64,000 bases of DNA from Streptosporangiaceae bacterium NEAU-GS5 (GTDB lineage Bacteria; Actinomycetota; Actinomycetes; Streptosporangiales; Streptosporangiaceae). Below the pieces are notes generated by a model that worked only from the letters and a program-made list of their open reading frames with translations, made no database searches and had not been told where the DNA came from. A program made the position numbers and the translations under genes. Positions 16,651-24,137 of this stretch are shown here, in pieces (positions within the stretch are counted from its first letter, which is position 1; each line of letters opens with the position of its first letter). The DNA lies in the NCBI GenBank assembly GCA_017592665.1, contig JAGFNW010000035.1, forward strand, positions 1 to 64,000. The letters are read 5' to 3'.

Positions 16651-16757
16651 GCCGCGACGCTACCCAGGCCCGGGCCCGGCGACCCGTCGCGTTCGCACCT
16701 TGTAAGAAGTGGCGGGTGTCCTGTAACGTCCGGCCGCGCCGCCGCCACTGTGCCGAT

Positions 16758-17009
16758 ATGGACTGTGGCCAGGTTGCGGAGCTCGTCACGGACTACCTGG
16801 AAGACGCGCTGAAGGCGGAAGAACGAGACTGGTTCGACGGCCACGTGAACGCATGCGCCGGCTGCGGCCGGCTTCTGGACCGGCTCCGGGCGATGATCGG
16901 GCTGCTGGGGCACCTACGGGCGGCCGACATTCCCGCCGACGTGATGAGCGCGCTCTGCCAGGCGTTCGCAGGGGTTGATCCAAGGGACTGGTCTAAGGGA
17001 CTGATCTAA
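16758..17009 (+). CDS. Zinc-finger anti-sigma-type protein (paralogue 1)
   Basis: 83 residues, starting MDCGQVAELVTDYLEDAL. It carries the ZAS motif H29-x3-C33-x2-C36 with an additional Cys3. There is no membrane helix, so it would be a soluble anti-sigma factor or sensor. It converges with, and shares four 3' bases with, the very similar anti-sigma gene on the other strand, whose Cys3, His29, Cys33 and Cys36 fall at identical positions. GTAAG and TGTAAC elements lie about 55 and 35 bases upstream. Confidence 0.75.
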   Translation: MDCGQVAELVTDYLEDALKAEERDWFDGHVNACAGCGRLLDRLRAMIGLLGHLRAADIPADVMSALCQAFAGVDPRDWSKGLI

Positions 17010-17236
17010 GGGCGGGGGAAGTCGCGGAAGGCGGCCAACAGCCGATCGCGGGTTTCGCCGGACAGGCTTTCGGCCGGCAGTTCGCCCAGTGCCTGAATGG
17101 TCGTGCGGAACTGGTCGAGGTAATTCTCGCAGCCCTCGCACTGAGCCAAATGATCGATGAACCGCCGCTCGGTCGCCGGGTCGAGGGCGCCGTCGAGGTA
17201 AGCGGTCACCAATTCGACGAACTCGTCACAGTTCAT
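17006..17236 (-). CDS. Zinc-finger anti-sigma factor (paralogue 2)
   Basis: 76 residues, MNCDEFVELVTAYLDGALDP, with Cys3 and HLAQCEGC (H29-x3-C33-x2-C36), a soluble ZAS-domain anti-sigma factor. ATG 17236 lies 11 bases inside the 3' end of the ECF sigma gene, so the two are translationally coupled, which is the usual cognate pair arrangement. It would hold the sigma factor inactive until the zinc site is oxidised or metal is lost (family knowledge). Confidence 0.85.
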   Translation of the reverse strand: MNCDEFVELVTAYLDGALDPATERRFIDHLAQCEGCENYLDQFRTTIQALGELPAESLSGETRDRLLAAFRDFPRP

Positions 17237-17909
17237 CGTCGGCCGCCCCCTCCGCTGCGCCGAAATACTCCTCCAGACGCCGCCGGACCTGGGCCCTGGC
17301 ACGATGGAGCAGCACCCGCTGATTGCCGGCAGTGATCCCGAGCAGTTCGCACACCTCGTCCGAGCCATACCCCTCGATGTCGCGAAGGCTCAGAACAACA
17401 CGGTACCTCGCGGGCAGCGCGGCCAGGGCATCCCCGATCACCCGGCGGACCTCGCTCACCAGGGCACGGTCTTCCGGCGCGTTCCACGGGGCGGGCGCCT
17501 GGCCGGGCCGCCAGTGGCCCGGATAAGGATCGTCAGGCCCACGGAACCGCGACGGATCGACCGTGGGCCCGGCGTCCGACTCCGCCTCGGGAAGCGACCC
17601 GCTCATGGGGATGGTCCGCTGTTCCTTGACACCGCGAGCTTTGGCCGTACGCACCAGGATGCGATAGACCCAGGTCTTCAGCGACGAGCGGCCCTCGAAC
17701 CGGGCGATCCCCCTGAAAACGGCCATCCAGGTCTCCTGGACGACCTCCTCGGCCGAGGCGCGGGTGGACACGAAATCGCGGGCCAGCCGCAGCATGCCGG
17801 GCGACCACCGGTCCAGCACCAGCCGGAAGGCCTCCTCGTCACCTGCGGCCAGCCGTACGGTCAGGACGTCGTCCGGCGGAAGGGGCGACAGGACGGTTCG
17901 GCTGTCCAT
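17226..17909 (-). CDS. ECF-type RNA polymerase sigma factor
   Basis: 227 residues. Sigma-70 region 2 at about 25-95 (DRWSPGMLRLARDFV, VQETWMAVFRGIARFEGRSSLKTWVYRILV) and region 4 at about 155-215 (ALPARYRVVLSLRDIEGYGS, ELLGITAGNQRVLLHRAR). A 50-residue Pro/Gly-rich linker between them (PEAESDAGPTVDP onward) is longer than usual. Directly followed by its coupled anti-sigma gene. The same architecture is frequent in actinomycete SigE-like or redox-responsive ECF pairs. Confidence 0.9.
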   Translation of the reverse strand: MDSRTVLSPLPPDDVLTVRLAAGDEEAFRLVLDRWSPGMLRLARDFVSTRASAEEVVQETWMAVFRGIARFEGRSSLKTWVYRILVRTAKARGVKEQRTIPMSGSLPEAESDAGPTVDPSRFRGPDDPYPGHWRPGQAPAPWNAPEDRALVSEVRRVIGDALAALPARYRVVLSLRDIEGYGSDEVCELLGITAGNQRVLLHRARAQVRRRLEEYFGAAEGAADDEL

Positions 17910-17978
17910 GAACCCTCCTTGGCGTCGGCCATCGTGAGTACGGCCGACCCTAGCCGAGCGGGTGTGCCCGGCGACCGT

Positions 17979-18683
17979 CTACCGGTATTCCGGGTTGTCG
18001 AAGTCGAAACGACAGCCGGCGTCCCACTCCGAGCGCTGGTTGCCATGCGCGGGGATGCCTCCCGCGTCCTTCAGCATCCGGGCCAGATGCAGCAGATTCC
18101 ACGTCATGAAGGTGGTGTTGCGATTGGTGAAGTCGTTGTCCGGGCCGCCGGAGCCCGGGTCGAGATAGGACGGCCCGGGCCCGGCCTCGCCGATCCACCC
18201 GGCGTCCGCCTGCGGCGGGATGACATAGCCGAGATGCTGCAGGCTGTAGAGGACGTTCATGGCGCAGTGCTTGACGCCGTCCTCGTTGCCGGTGATCAGG
18301 CAGCCGCCGACGCGGCCGTAATAGGCATATTGACCGGCCTGGTTGAGCAGGCTCGAGCACGCGTACAGGCGCTCGATCACCCGCTTGGTCACCGAGCTGT
18401 TGTCGCCCAGCCAGATCGGCCCGGCGATGACCAGGATGTCCGCGGCGAGGACCTTCTCATAGATGGCGGGCCACTCGTCGGTGGCCCAGCCGTGCTCGGT
18501 CATGTCGGGCCAGACGCCGGTGGCGATGTCGTGGTCGATCGCGCGCAACTGCTCGACCTGTACGCCTTGGGCCTGCATGATGTGGACGCTGCGGTCGATC
18601 AAGCCCTGCGTGTGGCTGCGATCGGGGCTCTTCTTCAGCGTGCAGTTGACGTACAGGGCGCGAAGGTCGTCATAGGTCGACAT
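17979..18683 (-). CDS. Flavodoxin-like NAD(P)H-dependent oxidoreductase
   Basis: 234 residues from ATG 18683, with GGAAGGAAC upstream. Flavodoxin-fold FMN protein: VNCTLKKSPDRSHTQGLID for the phosphate-binding region, ILVIAGPIWLGDNSSVTKR around the flavin ring, and GGCLITGNEDGVKH. Similar proteins are annotated NADPH-dependent FMN reductase or flavodoxin family protein. It stands divergent to the 18784 operon and downstream, in the same direction, of no obvious partner. Electron acceptor unknown. Confidence 0.8.
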   Translation of the reverse strand: MSTYDDLRALYVNCTLKKSPDRSHTQGLIDRSVHIMQAQGVQVEQLRAIDHDIATGVWPDMTEHGWATDEWPAIYEKVLAADILVIAGPIWLGDNSSVTKRVIERLYACSSLLNQAGQYAYYGRVGGCLITGNEDGVKHCAMNVLYSLQHLGYVIPPQADAGWIGEAGPGPSYLDPGSGGPDNDFTNRNTTFMTWNLLHLARMLKDAGGIPAHGNQRSEWDAGCRFDFDNPEYR

Positions 18684-18783
18684 GCTCGTTCCTTCCGGTT
18701 GCGATTTCATGGGGCCTGACATGTGTGACTGCGTGTGCAGTACGCGGCTGCCGCCCAGGCGTTACATCAGATCGGAGAGATGC

Positions 18784-19422
18784 GTGGACACGTCGATCGA
18801 AACGCTGATCGAGACGAGGAAGAGCCTGCACGGAGTGGCCGAGCTGCTGCTGGCGGGACCACAGTGGAGGGCCTCGCGGGACATCCGCCTGCGCGCCTGG
18901 CCGGGCGGGTTCGCGGCCGTGGCCGCTCCCGGGTTCGCCGTGGCCGGCGGCCTGCTCGTCGCCGCGGACGGCGCCGCGATCGGCGCCCTGCACGGCACGA
19001 CCTACGCCGGCCTGGCCGCGATGGCCGGCGTCACGGCAGGACGCCCCGAGGGCGTCTATGGCGACGGCTCCGACACGCAGCCCACCGATCAGATCACGCT
19101 GGACGCCACCGCCACCGAACTGATCGCCGCCGCCTTCGCCGACGGCGACACCGCGCTGCGCGCGCTCGACCCCGCCGGAGAACCGATCCTGTGGCCTGAG
19201 CACTTCGACATCGCCATCACCGTAGACGAGGTCAATTACGGCATCTCGCCGGGCGACCAGCACATCCCCGTGCCCTACGCCTACGTCGGACCGTGGAAGC
19301 CCCAGCACGGCGACTTCTGGAACATGTCCTTCGGAGCCGCCCGCCTCCTGTCGCGACTCGGTGGCGTGGAGCAGATCCTCGACTTCCTGACCGAGGGACG
19401 ACGACGTGCGGGCGGCAGCTGA
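18784..19422 (+). CDS. Conserved hypothetical protein
   Basis: 212 residues from GTG 18784, with GGAGAG just upstream. It contains VAELLLAGPQWRAS-DIRLRAWPGGFA, a Gly/Ala-rich middle, and near the end LWPEHFDIAIT and NYGISPGDQHIPVPYAYVGPW. I recognise the pattern as a widespread actinobacterial protein of unknown function, not an enzyme family I can name. It is followed 49 bases later by a GNAT gene and probably shares its transcript. Confidence 0.65.
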   Translation: MDTSIETLIETRKSLHGVAELLLAGPQWRASRDIRLRAWPGGFAAVAAPGFAVAGGLLVAADGAAIGALHGTTYAGLAAMAGVTAGRPEGVYGDGSDTQPTDQITLDATATELIAAAFADGDTALRALDPAGEPILWPEHFDIAITVDEVNYGISPGDQHIPVPYAYVGPWKPQHGDFWNMSFGAARLLSRLGGVEQILDFLTEGRRRAGGS

Positions 19423-19471
19423 CCTGTCGCCCGGCGCTCCACCAAGTCATCTACGTGAGGTCACCATCACC

Positions 19472-20227
19472 ATGGACACCAACGTCCAGAGCTTTGCCGT
19501 CGCCAACCTCCGTCGCCGCCCCGAGGTCGTACAGACCGGTGGCTTCGTCGCGGGGTTCGATCCCAGCACCACCAGCCCTCACATCAACTACGCGACCCCG
19601 CTGCCCGGCGCCGCGCCGACGAGCCGGGATGTCGCAGTGTTGATCGAGGTGTTCCGCGGTCGCGGTCTCAAGCCCCGGCTCGAGTTCGCGCCGGATGCCG
19701 CACCCGCCGTGGAGACCGCGCTGCGCGGGGCGGGATTCACCATCGAGGAGACGCACGAATACCTGGTCTGCACTCCGGCCACGCTGACGATGCCTCCAGT
19801 CAGCGCTGCGCTCCTTGTGGAGATCCCGTCCACGGACGAGGACTACGCGTCGATCGACGCCACCTTGACCGAGGCGTTCACCGGCGAGTTCGCCTCGTCT
19901 CCAGAAGGCGCGGCCCGGCTGCGCCGCATCCAGGAGAACGGCGGGGCGGTGCGGTTCGTCCGGGCGCCCGGCGGCGGCTGCGCCGGTGGGGCGTCCTGCT
20001 CCGCGCCGGCCGTGGGCACGTCGGAGCTGGCAGGTGTGGGCACTCGCCCCGCCTTCCGCGGCCGTGGCATCGCCGCCTCGGTCACCGCCGCGCTGACTGA
20101 GACCATGTTCGCCCAGGGCGCGCAGTCGGTGTGGCTGGAGTATTCGGGTGAGGGATCACGCCGCGTCTACGAACGCATCGGCTACGAGCCGCAGGGCACC
20201 CGCCTGTACATGGCGCTCGAAGAGTGA
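19472..20227 (+). CDS. GNAT-family N-acetyltransferase
   Basis: 251 residues. The N-terminal half is family-specific; the C-terminal half has the acetyl-CoA-binding A motif, GVGTRPAFRGRGIAASV, followed by VWLEYSGEGSRRVYERIGYEPQGT, the B-motif helix. An inserted segment before motif A is unusually Gly/Cys-rich (GGGCAGGASC). Substrate unknown; the position after a hypothetical gene suggests a two-gene operon. Confidence 0.8.
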   Translation: MDTNVQSFAVANLRRRPEVVQTGGFVAGFDPSTTSPHINYATPLPGAAPTSRDVAVLIEVFRGRGLKPRLEFAPDAAPAVETALRGAGFTIEETHEYLVCTPATLTMPPVSAALLVEIPSTDEDYASIDATLTEAFTGEFASSPEGAARLRRIQENGGAVRFVRAPGGGCAGGASCSAPAVGTSELAGVGTRPAFRGRGIAASVTAALTETMFAQGAQSVWLEYSGEGSRRVYERIGYEPQGTRLYMALEE

Positions 20228-20318
20228 CGTGCACGGAGGGAGCGATCCAGGGCGGGTCGGATCGGAGGCCCCCTTCGGAAAGCCATGCCCTGCCCTGCAG
20301 TGTGCGACAGTGGGCCCC

Positions 20319-21044
20319 ATGCCGCAGACGCACCAGGTGTATCGGTCATGGCTGGCTGACGAGGGCGAGACGCTGATCGCCTCGCTCGACGGGGATCCGG
20401 CGACGCCGGTGCCGAGCTGCCCCGGCTGGTCGATCACGGATCTGGTGGCCCATGTCGGCAGCTACCACCGATGGGCCGCCGACCTGCTCCTGGACGCCGT
20501 CCAGCAGCCCCGTGCCCCGTACTCGCTGAGGCCGGATCCGGGCATCACGCTCGCCGCGTGGTATCGGGCCTCCCTCGACGTCCTGCTCAAGGCGATCGAC
20601 ACCACCGATCCCGAGACCCCGATGTGGACCGTCACCATCGACCAGAAGGCCGGCGCCTGGTGCCGGCGGCAGGCCCACGACCTCACCGTGCACCGCTGGG
20701 ACGCCCAGCACGCCCGCGGACATGCCGAGCCGGTTCCTGCCGAGCGCGCCACCGACTTCATCGACGAGCTGTTCGAGACGACGCTGCCCTACACCCTGCC
20801 CTTCCTCGGCCGGACCGCGCCCGAAGCCGGCATCGCGCTGCAATCGGCCGACCAGACGTACTACCGGCGCCTCGACGGGACCACCGGCCGGTCACACCTG
20901 TCCCGCGATCCAGGCCCGGTCGACGCCGTCCTCACCGGGACCCCATCCGATCTGCTGCTCGCGCTCTGGCGCCGCGCCAACGCGGCCACCCTCACCGGAG
21001 ACCCGACCGCCCTGGCCGCCTGGCAACAAGCCATTGATGGATAG
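20319..21044 (+). CDS. Maleylpyruvate isomerase-like (DinB-fold, mycothiol-type) protein
   Basis: 241 residues from ATG 20319. The N-terminal four-helix domain has VPSCPGWSITDLVAHVGSYH with the metal-ligand His, and later RRQAHDLTVHRWDAQ with two more. These are the usual three His of the DinB/MDMPI fold that uses mycothiol in actinobacteria. The C-terminal domain (LLLALWRRANAATLTGDPTALAAW) is the MDMPI_C/SCP2-like module. Exact reaction unknown. Confidence 0.8.
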   Translation: MPQTHQVYRSWLADEGETLIASLDGDPATPVPSCPGWSITDLVAHVGSYHRWAADLLLDAVQQPRAPYSLRPDPGITLAAWYRASLDVLLKAIDTTDPETPMWTVTIDQKAGAWCRRQAHDLTVHRWDAQHARGHAEPVPAERATDFIDELFETTLPYTLPFLGRTAPEAGIALQSADQTYYRRLDGTTGRSHLSRDPGPVDAVLTGTPSDLLLALWRRANAATLTGDPTALAAWQQAIDG

Positions 21045-21050
21045 CCGGCA

Positions 21051-21890
21051 CTAGTCATACCGGACGGCGTCGTGGCGGGTGATGCTGTTGATCAGGGGCA
21101 GGGACAGGGCGGTCACCGTGAGGGCGCCGAGCAGTTCACCGGCGGCGGTGATGAGGTAGTCGAAGCCGGGTCCCGCCCAATGCTGCCCGCCGGCCGCGGC
21201 GATCGCGGCCGAGGCCGCCATGCCCAGCACCGCGCCGCCGATGACGGTGATGACCAGCGGGGTCGCGGTCTCCAGAAGGACGACGGCCCGCAGTTCGCCG
21301 AGGCGCATCCCAGCGGCACGCAGCAGGGAGAAGGGCCGCCGGCGCTCGGTCATCCCCGCGACGGCCGCGACGGTGAGGCTGCAGGCGGCCACGAGCAGCA
21401 CGAAGAACAGCCCCAGGCGCAACCCGTTGCCGAGCTCGCGTAGTTGCCGGGTGTCCAGATCCACCTGGTCGGTGTGGGTCGACGTGACCGCGCCAGGCAG
21501 AACCGCGGCGGTCAGGCCGCGCACCCGGTCTTCCGTGCCCGGACCGCCGTCGGTCATCACGTACAGGGAATGGATCTGGCCCTCATCTGCGGACGGGCTG
21601 AGCCGGGTGACGCCCCGCAACCCCCGCGGGGGCAGGCCGGTGAAGGCGGGCCCTCGGCCGCGCCGCCGATGTTCACGACGACGGCCAGGTCGGCGCAGCC
21701 GACGGCGAGGACGTGGGGGTCGGCGGTGGCGCGGGCGACGAGCACCCGCCCGTTCGCGGCCAGCGGGGAAAGCCGCCGTACTGGTCGTAGGGCGTACGGG
21801 CGAGCAGGGCGCGAAGGGCCGGCGAGACGGCGATCTCCGCCTGTCCCGGCAGCCGGGTGAGCCCCGGCGGGACGGGCGGACGGGCGCCCA
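21051..21890 (-). pseudogene. FtsX-like ABC permease, degraded
   Basis: Pieces of one permease lie in three frames: FRGRELFRVDVAALG and PPGLTRLPGQAEIAVSPAL fused behind the ATPase (about 21930-21775), then GRVLVARATADPHVLAVGCA in a second frame, then RLSPSADEGQIHSL and the last four-helix FtsX domain (LFFVLLVAACSLTVAAVAG, ERRRPFSLLRAAG) to a stop at 21051. The N-terminal half of the permease is missing. At least two frameshifts plus a deletion are needed, so this is a broken exporter subunit, not a small gene. Confidence 0.75.
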
Positions 21891-22566
21891 GCGCGGCGAC
21901 GTCGACCCGGAACAGCTCCCGGCCCCGGAAGTGGTCGTCGGCGAACGCGGCGACCCTGGCCTGGTGGGTCACCACGACCACGCTCGTCCCGGTGTCGCGA
22001 GCCGCTTGCACGAGCAGGTCCATGACCTGGTCCGCGGCGACCGAGTCGAGCGCGCCGGTCGGCTCGTCAGCGAAGATCACCTTCGGCTCGGCGACCATGG
22101 CGCGTGCGATGGCGACCCGCTGGCTCTGTCCGCCGGACAGCTCGCCCGGCAGCCGCTGCTCAAGACCCTCGAGGCCGAGCCGGGGAAACCACCGCTCCGC
22201 CGTACGGATCGAGGCGCCACGCCCGCGGCCGGCCAGCAGCAGCGGCAGCGCCACGTTCTCCACGGCCGGCAACTCGGGCACCAGCTGGCCGAACTGGAAC
22301 ACGAACCCGAAACTGACGCGCCGTAATTGGGTGCGCTCGCGGTCGCTCATCCGGTCGACCCGCCGGCCGTCGAAAACCACCTCGCCACTGTCGGGGGTGA
22401 GAATCCCGGCCACGCAGTGCAGCAGCGTCGACTTGCCGGAGCCGCTCGGGCCCGTCACGGCCAGCATCTCGCCACCGCCGACGCTCAGGTCGGCGCCGCG
22501 CAGCGCCGGCGTCACCCCGAAGCTCTTGTGCAGGTCGCGCGCGAGGAGGATCGGCCCGGCGTTCAC
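21673..22566 (-). CDS. ABC transporter ATP-binding protein, C-terminus fused to permease remnant
   Basis: The first about 215 residues from GTG 22566 form a complete MacB/LolD-type ATPase: Walker A GPSGSGKST, Q-loop FVFQFGQLVPEL, signature LSGGQSQR, Walker B VIFADEPTGALDS and switch VVVVTHQ. After FADDHF the normal short tail is replaced by permease-derived residues and then frameshifted sequence to the stop. So the ATPase may fold but has lost its partner. Its start overlaps the PadR stop by four bases. Confidence 0.75.
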   Translation of the reverse strand: MNAGPILLARDLHKSFGVTPALRGADLSVGGGEMLAVTGPSGSGKSTLLHCVAGILTPDSGEVVFDGRRVDRMSDRERTQLRRVSFGFVFQFGQLVPELPAVENVALPLLLAGRGRGASIRTAERWFPRLGLEGLEQRLPGELSGGQSQRVAIARAMVAEPKVIFADEPTGALDSVAADQVMDLLVQAARDTGTSVVVVTHQARVAAFADDHFRGRELFRVDVAALGARPPVPPGLTRLPGQAEIAVSPALRALLARTPYDQYGGFPRWPRTGGCSSPAPPPTPTSSPSAAPTWPSS

Positions 22567-23055
22567 CGTACGGCCTCGGCGAGCGAGTCCAGCCGGCCGG
22601 CGGCATGATCGATCCACCGCAGGTCGGCCTCGATGTGGAACAACTGGTAGTCGGCCAGCAGCGCCTCGTGCGCCGACGCGCCCCGGCGCGCGGCGGTGAG
22701 CTCGCGCATCCGCGCCAGGTGCGTGTCACGCTGGGCGTCGAGGTAGCGCTCGGCCGACCGGCCCGACATCAGCGCCACCACCACTTTCGTGAACAGCACC
22801 GCCTGCAACTGCGGCTGGGGCTCCTCCGGCTCGACCAGCCAGTGGTCGAGGTCGGTCACTCCGGCATCGGTGATCGCGTATCGCTTCCGGTCGGGGCCGG
22901 CGCCCGGCTCGACCCCCACGGCCGACACCTGCCCGTCGCGGAGCAGCTGAGCCAAGATCCGGTAGACGTGCCCGAAGCGCAGCGGCCGGGCGCCGCCGAA
23001 CCGGCGGTCGTACTCCTGTTTGAGGTCATACCCGTGCCGTGCCGAGCCTTCCAGC
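22563..23055 (-). pseudogene. PadR-family regulator lacking its N-terminus
   Basis: The winged-helix part reads GSARHGYDLKQEYDRRFGGA and GHVYRILAQLLRDGQV, followed by the C-terminal dimerisation helices (YLDAQRDTHLARMRELTAAR). The usual first 10-15 residues (M-x-VRHALLALL) are absent: in-frame sequence meets a TAG immediately upstream of LEGSARHG, and no good start codon exists before a TTG at 22955 that would remove the DNA-binding helix. With the broken permease this shows decay at both ends of a PadR-ATPase-permease operon. Confidence 0.65.
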
Positions 23056-23305
23056 CGCTACGCGCGCCACCCGAGTCCGGGGAACAGCGGAGTGAAACTA
23101 TGCTCGAGATTGAGGCTGACTCCTATACGGGTGCGGGTTGCCGTAGCGGTCGGGCTCAGGTGATCTCAGCGTGGCGGCGCTGGTGCCGTTCATCGGCGTG
23201 GTGGAACACATGGCCGGGGCGGCGCGCACGCCTGGCTGATCTCGGCGCACCGGATCCCGGTAGCGGGCTCGAAATACGACATCAACGATGCGAGAGGAGA
23301 TCGTC

Positions 23306-24121
23306 GTGGACCCCGTCGAGATCGGAGGGGTGTTCGATCGCGCCGACGCCGAATTCGCCATGCTGGCCCCCCATCTCTGGGACCCGATCGGCCGGGCCAC
23401 GGTCGACGTCGCAGACGTCGGGCCAGGTGAGCGGGTGCTCGATATCTGCTGTGGTTCTGGAGGTTCGGCCATTCCGGCCGCCGCCGCGGCCGGTCCGCAC
23501 GGCTCGGTGGACGCCATCGACCTGGCCGGGGCGCTGCTGCGCCAGGGCAGACGACGCGCCGCCGAACGAGGACTGGCCAACGTGCGCTTCATCCGGACCG
23601 ACGCCACCACGTGGCGGCCACCGGACGGCGGACGGTACGACGTGGCCATCTGCGTGCACGGCGTGCTCATGCTCCCCGACAAGGACGCCTCCACCGCACG
23701 CCTGGCCGGGCTTGTCCGGCCTGGCGGCCGGTTCGCCGTCACCACCTGGGCCAACGGCGCACTGGAGCAGTTGGGCCGCGCACTGACCGAGGCTCTGCAG
23801 CGCGTGCGTGGCACGACGGCCGCCTCGCCCACCGGCCGGGGCGCCGCCGCCGAGATCGACTCCGAGAACGGCCTGCGCCACTGGCTGACCGGCCTCGGCC
23901 TCACGAAGGTCGCGGTCGTCCGGGTGCCCATGAAGCTCACGCTCACCGACGAACTGGCCTGGCTCCTGGTGCTGGGCAGCGGGCTCCGCGGCATGCTCGA
24001 CGGCCTGGATCCCCAACGGACATCCCGGGTACGCGGCGTCCTGCTCGCACTGTTACGCGACCGGGGAATCGGCGAATTGGACGCCACCACACTGGTCGGC
24101 GTCGGCACCACCTCGATGTGA
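23306..24121 (+). CDS. Class I SAM-dependent methyltransferase (UbiE-like)
   Basis: 271 residues from GTG 23306, which has GAGGAG seven to eight bases upstream; ATG 23288 would place that site inside the gene. SAM motif VLDICCGSGGSAIPAA, acidic strand end VDAIDLAGALL, and later GRYDVAICVHGVLMLPDKD and LVRPGGRFAVTTWANG, the standard post-motifs. Substrate unknown. It lies between two ABC loci but is transcribed in the opposite direction to both. Confidence 0.85.
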   Translation: MDPVEIGGVFDRADAEFAMLAPHLWDPIGRATVDVADVGPGERVLDICCGSGGSAIPAAAAAGPHGSVDAIDLAGALLRQGRRRAAERGLANVRFIRTDATTWRPPDGGRYDVAICVHGVLMLPDKDASTARLAGLVRPGGRFAVTTWANGALEQLGRALTEALQRVRGTTAASPTGRGAAAEIDSENGLRHWLTGLGLTKVAVVRVPMKLTLTDELAWLLVLGSGLRGMLDGLDPQRTSRVRGVLLALLRDRGIGELDATTLVGVGTTSM

Positions 24122-24137
24122 CGCGCCCGGCTCGCGT

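Noticed and set aside
22955-22957. TTG as a true start of the PadR gene
   Set aside because: It would remove most of the winged-helix domain whose codons are still present upstream.
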